Of a stretch of 64,000 bases of DNA, positions 59,805-64,000 are shown one piece after another. The translations under genes and the position numbers were made by a program. Position 1 is the first letter of the stretch. Each line of letters starts with the position of its first letter. Source of the stretch: an uncultured Lachnospiraceae bacterium (GTDB lineage Bacteria; Bacillota; Clostridia; Lachnospirales; Lachnospiraceae); contig CANSPM010000001.1 in assembly GCA_947648875.1 (NCBI GenBank), positions 1 to 64,000 on the forward strand, given 5' to 3'. The notes under the pieces were generated by a model, which was given only the letters and a program-made list of their open reading frames with translations, was not told the origin of the DNA and made no database searches.

Positions 59805-60653
59805 CTATTCGTTAATATCAGAAATAAGTATGTCGTTTACCAGCACGGCCTGTACCAGATATCGTTTCTCGGACTGGTTGCCCACACAGGTAGACAGGGT
59901 GATCAGGCGGTCTTCCGAAGTGACTTCTACCTGATCGTCCAATACTGCGGACATGCTTCGAATATTAAATATCTCCGACAGATATCCGGAGCGTCCCTCC
60001 AAAGTGGCATAATCGAACGAGTACAGCAGGTGACGGTCATCGTAGCTGTAAGCGGCAAATATCCGGTATCTCAGTACTCTGTCCGGAGTGTAGATATATA
60101 CATAGGGATGATCCGGCAGGAAGATCTCATCCTCATAGTTGTGCAGATCGTGGAACATTGATCCGTCTTTCATATTGTGGCCATATATCACAGTATTAAA
60201 ATCTGAAAAATCCTTGTTATTTTCCATTTCAGTATATATACATCCCGGATATCCTTTAGAGCCGTCCAGATTATAATTCAGGTAATAAGAATCATCCGAC
60301 GGATGCTGCAACACAGGGTAGTCAATCCGGGTATCGGGAATGGAGATCCAGGCGTATATGTCCGCACAGGTATCTTCCTGTAGCGCGGCGAAATCTACAG
60401 TGCGGAAAATGGCCTCATCCTCGGGAAGTTCCGGCATTGGAGTGGCTGTTGCCACAGGTGGTGCCGTGGATGCCGCAGATGGGGCCGGTGAAGGCAGGGG
60501 GAGTCCCGTCATAGATGCCTGTAGGGACTCATACATTGCTTCTTTTTCACTGGCATTTTTGTAATATTTAAGAATGAAAGCGATCGCCAACACCATAATT
60601 ACCAGACAGACACCGGTTATTATGAGATAGATTACGGAGTTATTTTTCTTCAT
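59805..60653 (-). CDS. srtB: Class B sortase
   Basis: A 282-residue membrane-anchored transpeptidase: one N-terminal membrane segment (about 7-29), a Pro/Ser/Ala-rich stalk (~50-75) and the sortase domain. The catalytic residues are H159 (YGHNMKDGSMF), C256 (TLSTC) and R264 (EKRYLVQAV), the TLSTC-x7-R pattern of class B. It should cleave the PKTG-type signal of the next gene's product and attach it to the cell wall. It begins two bases after the LCP gene ends. Confidence 0.92.
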   Translation of the reverse strand: MKKNNSVIYLIITGVCLVIMVLAIAFILKYYKNASEKEAMYESLQASMTGLPLPSPAPSAASTAPPVATATPMPELPEDEAIFRTVDFAALQEDTCADIYAWISIPDTRIDYPVLQHPSDDSYYLNYNLDGSKGYPGCIYTEMENNKDFSDFNTVIYGHNMKDGSMFHDLHNYEDEIFLPDHPYVYIYTPDRVLRYRIFAAYSYDDRHLLYSFDYATLEGRSGYLSEIFNIRSMSAVLDDQVEVTSEDRLITLSTCVGNQSEKRYLVQAVLVNDILISDINE

Positions 60654-60655
60654 AA

Positions 60656-61699
60656 TTATATTCCCTCTATTTCTGTATAGAACACATCTATTATAATTTG
60701 TTTTAATGCATCCTGATCTACATAGAATTCATCAAATTCTCCAGAGGTATCTGTAACACCGGGCAGAGTGATCAGGTCATCCTCTGAGAAGGTGTATTTG
60801 ACGGCCTCGCTTGCCAGATACATAACCTCGTCGACCGTGAGGTTCGTGACCATTGACGGAGCGGCGGCAGTGAAAAGTTTCACGGGGAGCGTAATATCCT
60901 TGGCAAATTCCTGTTTTGCTTTTTCCACATAGGCCAGGAGATACTGTTTCTGTCTGCCAAGGCGCATTCTGGCGCTCTCCGGCACATCCTCATCCCGGTA
61001 ACGGATGTACGCGTAGGCAAGGCGCCCGTCCAGGTGGACGATTTCTCCCGGAGTAAACGAAAAATACTCCGATGTGAAATCGTCCAGAATGGAGACATCC
61101 ACACCGCCTATAGTATCATTGAGTATGTAGATTGCGGGCAGATTGATGGCACAGTATCCATGAATAGGCAGTTCATACATCAGGTGGGAAACTGCCTTGA
61201 CCTGGTTTTCGGCACTTCCCTCCCTGCCGTCCCCATATCCGTGGGCCAGGTTTACCTGTGCCTGGACAGTACCGAGAAAAAGGTTGTCCTGATCATACAT
61301 GTCCACATCCGTCATAGTATTTCGATCAATGGCAATAACGGACATTCTCTGGGTATCGGGGTTCAGCACAAGCAGAAAGAGAGCGTCTGCCTGACCGGAA
61401 TTCCATCCTTGTTGCTGCTCACTGAGCACATGATCCACATCAATTCCCATACACAGAAAAGAGAGAATGTTTTCATTGTAAGCATAGACCTTTCCCTGAT
61501 AGCGAATCCAGTCTTCCTCCCATTCCCCATATGGCGGCGTCTGATCCGTTTCAGAAAAAATGAGAGGCATTTCGGTAGACGCGTTCTTTAACAAATTAGA
61601 TTTTCCCAATTGCGTTATAATGAAAAAAGCCAAAAAGCCAGCTAATGCCAGGGCCAATAAAATGGAAAATGTCCATAAAATAATTTTTTTTATCTTCAT
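60656..61699 (-). CDS. LytR-CpsA-Psr (LCP) family protein
   Basis: A 347-residue membrane protein: one N-terminal membrane segment (about 7-30), then an extracellular LCP domain (about 70-270) with VIAIDRNTMTDV, INLAHGYG-like VNLAHGYGDG, YCAINLPAIYILNDTIGGVDV and YAYIRYRDEDVPESARMRLGRQKQYL. LCP enzymes transfer polyprenyl-linked glycopolymers such as teichoic acid to peptidoglycan. Grouping with a sortase and its substrate suggests a cell-wall decoration unit. The start at 61699 is by fit to the membrane segment; the ribosome binding site is weak. Confidence 0.88.
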   Translation of the reverse strand: MKIKKIILWTFSILLALALAGFLAFFIITQLGKSNLLKNASTEMPLIFSETDQTPPYGEWEEDWIRYQGKVYAYNENILSFLCMGIDVDHVLSEQQQGWNSGQADALFLLVLNPDTQRMSVIAIDRNTMTDVDMYDQDNLFLGTVQAQVNLAHGYGDGREGSAENQVKAVSHLMYELPIHGYCAINLPAIYILNDTIGGVDVSILDDFTSEYFSFTPGEIVHLDGRLAYAYIRYRDEDVPESARMRLGRQKQYLLAYVEKAKQEFAKDITLPVKLFTAAAPSMVTNLTVDEVMYLASEAVKYTFSEDDLITLPGVTDTSGEFDEFYVDQDALKQIIIDVFYTEIEGI

Positions 61700-61802
61700 T
61701 ATTATAGTCTTTCTATTTGCAAAACACTTTAAGTATTCCCGGAATACAGACCACTCAAATAACAGCAAAAATTAAGGAACAGGATGTAGCAACTATTTTG
61801 CT

Positions 61803-61831
61803 ATAATACCACCGGACTTACGAATAGTCAA
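61803..61831 (-). promoter_or_regulatory. Promoter of the LCP-sortase-substrate operon
   Basis: On the minus strand: TTGACT (61831-61826), 17 bases, TATTAT (61808-61803). Confidence 0.7.
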
Positions 61832-61882
61832 CGAATTAAGGAAAAATTAACTGGTAAAACACATAAAGACTGTATTTTACAA

Positions 61883-61911
61883 TAGATTATATATGCCGTT
61901 CATGCTATAAT
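61883..61911 (+). promoter_or_regulatory. Probable MATE gene promoter
   Basis: TATAAT (61906-61911) with a weak -35 TAGATT (61883-61888) and a 17-base spacer. Confidence 0.5.
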
Positions 61912-61969
61912 TATTACTTCAATGTGTTCCGATGTTTAATATTTTCAGAATTGAGAGAAGGGGAGTATT

Positions 61970-63400
61970 ATGTCAGAAGAAAAAATATCCTGGTCGTCTT
62001 TCCTGAAACTGATGATGACCATTGCGCTCCCGGTGGCGTTACAGAATCTGTTGTCTACCACCGCCGGGATGGTGGATACGATTATGATCGGCAGTATGGG
62101 AGAATTGGCGGTGGCAGCGGTGGGAATCTGTTCTCAGATCAGTTCCCTGTTTTTTTCCTGCTATTGGGGCTTTGCGGGGGGAGCCATGCTGTTTTTTGCC
62201 CAGTATTGGGGAGCTAAAAACGAGAGGGGGATTAATCAGACCTTCGGTGTGACGTTTCTCTTTATGACTGTCGTAGGGGCGGCGTTTTCCGTTATGGCCA
62301 TCACCAATCCGGAGTTTATGCTGGGAATCTATACGGATAAAGAGCATATCATACAGATGGGAGCGCCCTACATCCGTATTGTGGGTTTTGCATACCCGCT
62401 ACAGGTGTTTGCCGTTCTGGTAAGTTTTTTCATGCGTGCCACGGAGCGGGTGAAGGCACCCCTGTTCTGTTCCATAGCCTCACTGGCAGTGAATTTCGTG
62501 ATGAACTTCGTGCTTATATATGGGCGCTTTGGCGCACCCAGGATGGGGGTGGCAGGGGCCGCCGTGGGGACGCTGGCCTCGGGGATCGTAAATCTTCTCC
62601 TGTTGGTGATCTTTCTGCTGGTCTCTAAGTGTGAGATACGACTACGCCTGCGGGAAATGTTTGGTTTTCAGAAGGAATTTTTTGGATCTTATCTGTCTAA
62701 ATGTCTTCCCATATTAGCCAATGAGATGCTTTATGGCGTAGGGCAGATGATTATCAATATTGTAATAGGACACCAGGATGAGTCGGCCATTGCGGCTATG
62801 GCGGCATTTCGCGTCTGTGAGGGATTTGTGTACGCTTTCTTCGGCGGACTGTCCAATGCGGCCAGCGTAATCATCGGCAAGGAGGTTGGCTCCGGAAATC
62901 TGCCCAGAGCCTATAATTACTGTCGCAAGTCTTCCCTGTTCTGCCCCATGGTTACCTTTGGCGTGGTGGGTATTATCACATTGTTTAATCGCCCGATTCT
63001 GGGGCTTTTCGGATTGGGAGACATGGCTTTGGAATATGGAAAATATATGCTGCTGATCTATCTGGTATTTGGTACCATACGAACCTGCAACTATATTATG
63101 AACGAATCCTATCGGGCTGGCGGCGAGGCAGTATTCGGTACAGTGCTGGAGGTGGGCTGCCTGTTTATCATCAGCGTGCCGGCCACCTGGATTGCGGGCA
63201 TGGTGTTAAAACTCCCTTTTCTGGCAGTGTTCGCCTTTGTGTATACGGACGAGATTATCAGGCTGCTGGTGGAGACCAGGTATACGGCCTCCGGCAGGTG
63301 GGTGAAGCCTGTGACAGAGCTGGGAAGAGGGGCCTTGCCTCAATTTCAGGAGTGGCTTAGGGGAAGGCGGAAAGCCGCCGGGAGGCTTCGCCGGAGCTGA
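61970..63400 (+). CDS. MATE family efflux transporter
   Basis: A 476-residue integral membrane protein with about twelve hydrophobic segments in two related halves, of the MATE (NorM/DinF-like) family. LMMTIALPVALQNLLSTTAGMVDTIMIGSMGELAVAAVGI opens the first half and FLGSYL-like FFGSYLSKCLPILANEMLYGVGQ opens the second. It should export a drug or metabolite using a cation gradient. The ATG follows AAGGGGAG. Divergent from the LCP operon and closed by a strong terminator. Confidence 0.93.
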   Translation: MSEEKISWSSFLKLMMTIALPVALQNLLSTTAGMVDTIMIGSMGELAVAAVGICSQISSLFFSCYWGFAGGAMLFFAQYWGAKNERGINQTFGVTFLFMTVVGAAFSVMAITNPEFMLGIYTDKEHIIQMGAPYIRIVGFAYPLQVFAVLVSFFMRATERVKAPLFCSIASLAVNFVMNFVLIYGRFGAPRMGVAGAAVGTLASGIVNLLLLVIFLLVSKCEIRLRLREMFGFQKEFFGSYLSKCLPILANEMLYGVGQMIINIVIGHQDESAIAAMAAFRVCEGFVYAFFGGLSNAASVIIGKEVGSGNLPRAYNYCRKSSLFCPMVTFGVVGIITLFNRPILGLFGLGDMALEYGKYMLLIYLVFGTIRTCNYIMNESYRAGGEAVFGTVLEVGCLFIISVPATWIAGMVLKLPFLAVFAFVYTDEIIRLLVETRYTASGRWVKPVTELGRGALPQFQEWLRGRRKAAGRLRRS

Positions 63401-63440
63401 CAGGATTGAGATCAGGGGGCGGACAGTATAGGTAAAAAAT

Positions 63441-63486
63441 AGGAACTCTGACAGCATGCAAAAAAGCACTGTCAGAGTTCCTTTAT
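63441..63486. terminator. Bidirectional terminator after the MATE gene
   Basis: A perfect 14-base-pair stem (AGGAACTCTGACAG with CTGTCAGAGTTCCT) and a 14-base loop. It is followed by TTTATTT on the plus strand and ATTTTTTACC on the minus strand, serving both converging genes. Confidence 0.9.
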
Positions 63487-63520
63487 TTATGATAATAGAA
63501 TCCTCGCAGAGCGAGGATTC
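63483..63520 (+). repeat. Post-terminator repeat element, copy C
   Basis: TTTATGATAAT followed by GAATCCTCGC-AGA-GCGAGGATTC, here a perfect 10-base-pair inverted repeat. It begins at the last base of the MATE terminator and is the most symmetric of the four copies. Confidence 0.75.
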
Positions 63521-63541
63521 CATGGTTTATCCGTGCAGGGA

Positions 63542-64000
63542 TTATTTTACCGTAACAGAAGTGATGTGGGGGTTGACGCCGTTGTACCAGTACAGGAAGC
63601 CCTCCATATCCACGGTCTGACCGATCTCCAGAGCCTTAACAGCCTGGTAAACTTCCGTGTCGGCACCGCACAGATAGGATTCTACAGTGAAGGTGTATGT
63701 ATTGCCGTTTAAGGAGACGTTGAAGTACAAATCACTGCCTTCTTCGCCGGAGCCGTCCCAGTTGTACATGAAAGCGGAGCCGTTGCCTGCATCCTCTACG
63801 GTCATACCCTTGAAACTCACGAACTCGTTCTGATGCTTGATCAGGTCGTCCGTGCCCAGCAGAGAGGTCACGTCCCGGGCGGAAGCCACATAATTGCCTT
63901 CCATGATCTCAAAGGTTGCGTCAATGATCTCCACCTCGCCGGACCACTCGGCCTTGTAGCCTGTCACCTTGATTTTGGTGCCAGTGGTCAGTTTGGCGTA
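63542..64000 (-). CDS. Unknown protein, C-terminal part (cut by window edge)
   Basis: The frame is open from the window edge to TAA at 63542, giving 152 residues of the C-terminus. Residues near the edge (TGTKIKVTGYKAEWSGEVEI) and later (SFKGMTVEDAGNGSAFMYNW, TVDMEGFLYWYNGVNPHITSV) suggest two beta-barrel, OB-like units. A similar style is seen in exported clostridial lipoproteins, but I do not recognise the family. The start lies outside the window. Confidence 0.7.
   Translation of the reverse strand, partial: YAKLTTGTKIKVTGYKAEWSGEVEIIDATFEIMEGNYVASARDVTSLLGTDDLIKHQNEFVSFKGMTVEDAGNGSAFMYNWDGSGEEGSDLYFNVSLNGNTYTFTVESYLCGADTEVYQAVKALEIGQTVDMEGFLYWYNGVNPHITSVTVK

Noticed and set aside
1-64000. 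CRISPR arrays, tRNA or rRNA genes, insertion sequences
   Set aside because: No regularly spaced repeats, no cloverleaf-type sequence ending in a TTCGAATC-like arm, and no transposase motifs were seen on either strand.

Overview
The window looks like a chromosomal segment from a gut Lachnospiraceae-type member of the Clostridia. The evidence is the gene families (DUF1836, CD3324 family, DegV, MGDG-synthase-like glycosyltransferase, class B sortase with a PKTG-type substrate), strong AGGAGG-type ribosome binding sites, TTGACA/TATAAT promoters with 17-base spacers, and a perfect CIRCE element. Most of the segment has mid to high G+C. Four stretches are visibly more A+T rich and carry accessory genes: about 1-1700, 36000-38400, 40300-44000 and 53190-55250. 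No rRNA, tRNA, CRISPR array, transposase or integrase gene was recognised.

Layout. 1-5200: a Nudix hydrolase and nucleotidyltransferase pair, a small SprA-like HExxH protein, and a two-gene MotA/MotB-like (ZorA/ZorB-like) ion-motor pair. 5200-8300: a LUD-domain protein, then a lipid glycosyltransferase with a flippase-like membrane protein. 8500-11500: a large fusion of a TetM-like ribosomal GTPase with a Rae1/YacP-like NYN nuclease. 11700-15110: a sugar-type operon (two Gfo/Idh/MocA oxidoreductases and a TIM-barrel isomerase). 15700-25150: an AraC regulator, DegV, DUF1836, a beta-CASP metallohydrolase, dihydrofolate reductase, DUF4272, IlvE and a parvulin lipoprotein. 25260-31970: CIRCE-controlled htpG, then a heterodimeric ABC exporter.

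32260-44970 is a mosaic: two base-excision repair glycosylases (OGG1-like and Nth), a membrane-anchored MerR regulator, a BlaI-like regulator, a truncated Nudix gene, DUF1963, GNAT and M3 peptidase genes, a restriction-modification pair (m5C methyltransferase plus BsuBI/PstI-type endonuclease), a THUMP methyltransferase and a SPOUT methyltransferase. 45140-53190 is a siroheme/sulfur module: a CoA-disulfide-reductase/rhodanese/sulfite-reductase fusion, a three-gene metal-chelate type ABC importer, and a three-domain siroheme synthesis fusion (SirC-SUMT-HemD). A RloA/RloB defence pair is inserted tail to tail with the last gene. 55400-64000: an AraC regulator divergent from a GH31 glycosidase, an LCP / sortase B / sortase-substrate set, a MATE transporter, and a gene cut by the window edge.

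The observations most worth following are the ribosomal GTPase-endonuclease fusion, the siroheme-dependent three-domain reductase next to its own cofactor pathway, the orphan Zorya-like motor pair, and a short repeat found four times just downstream of intrinsic terminators in the direction of transcription. All functional statements rest on reading the translated sequence by eye; no search or folding program was run.
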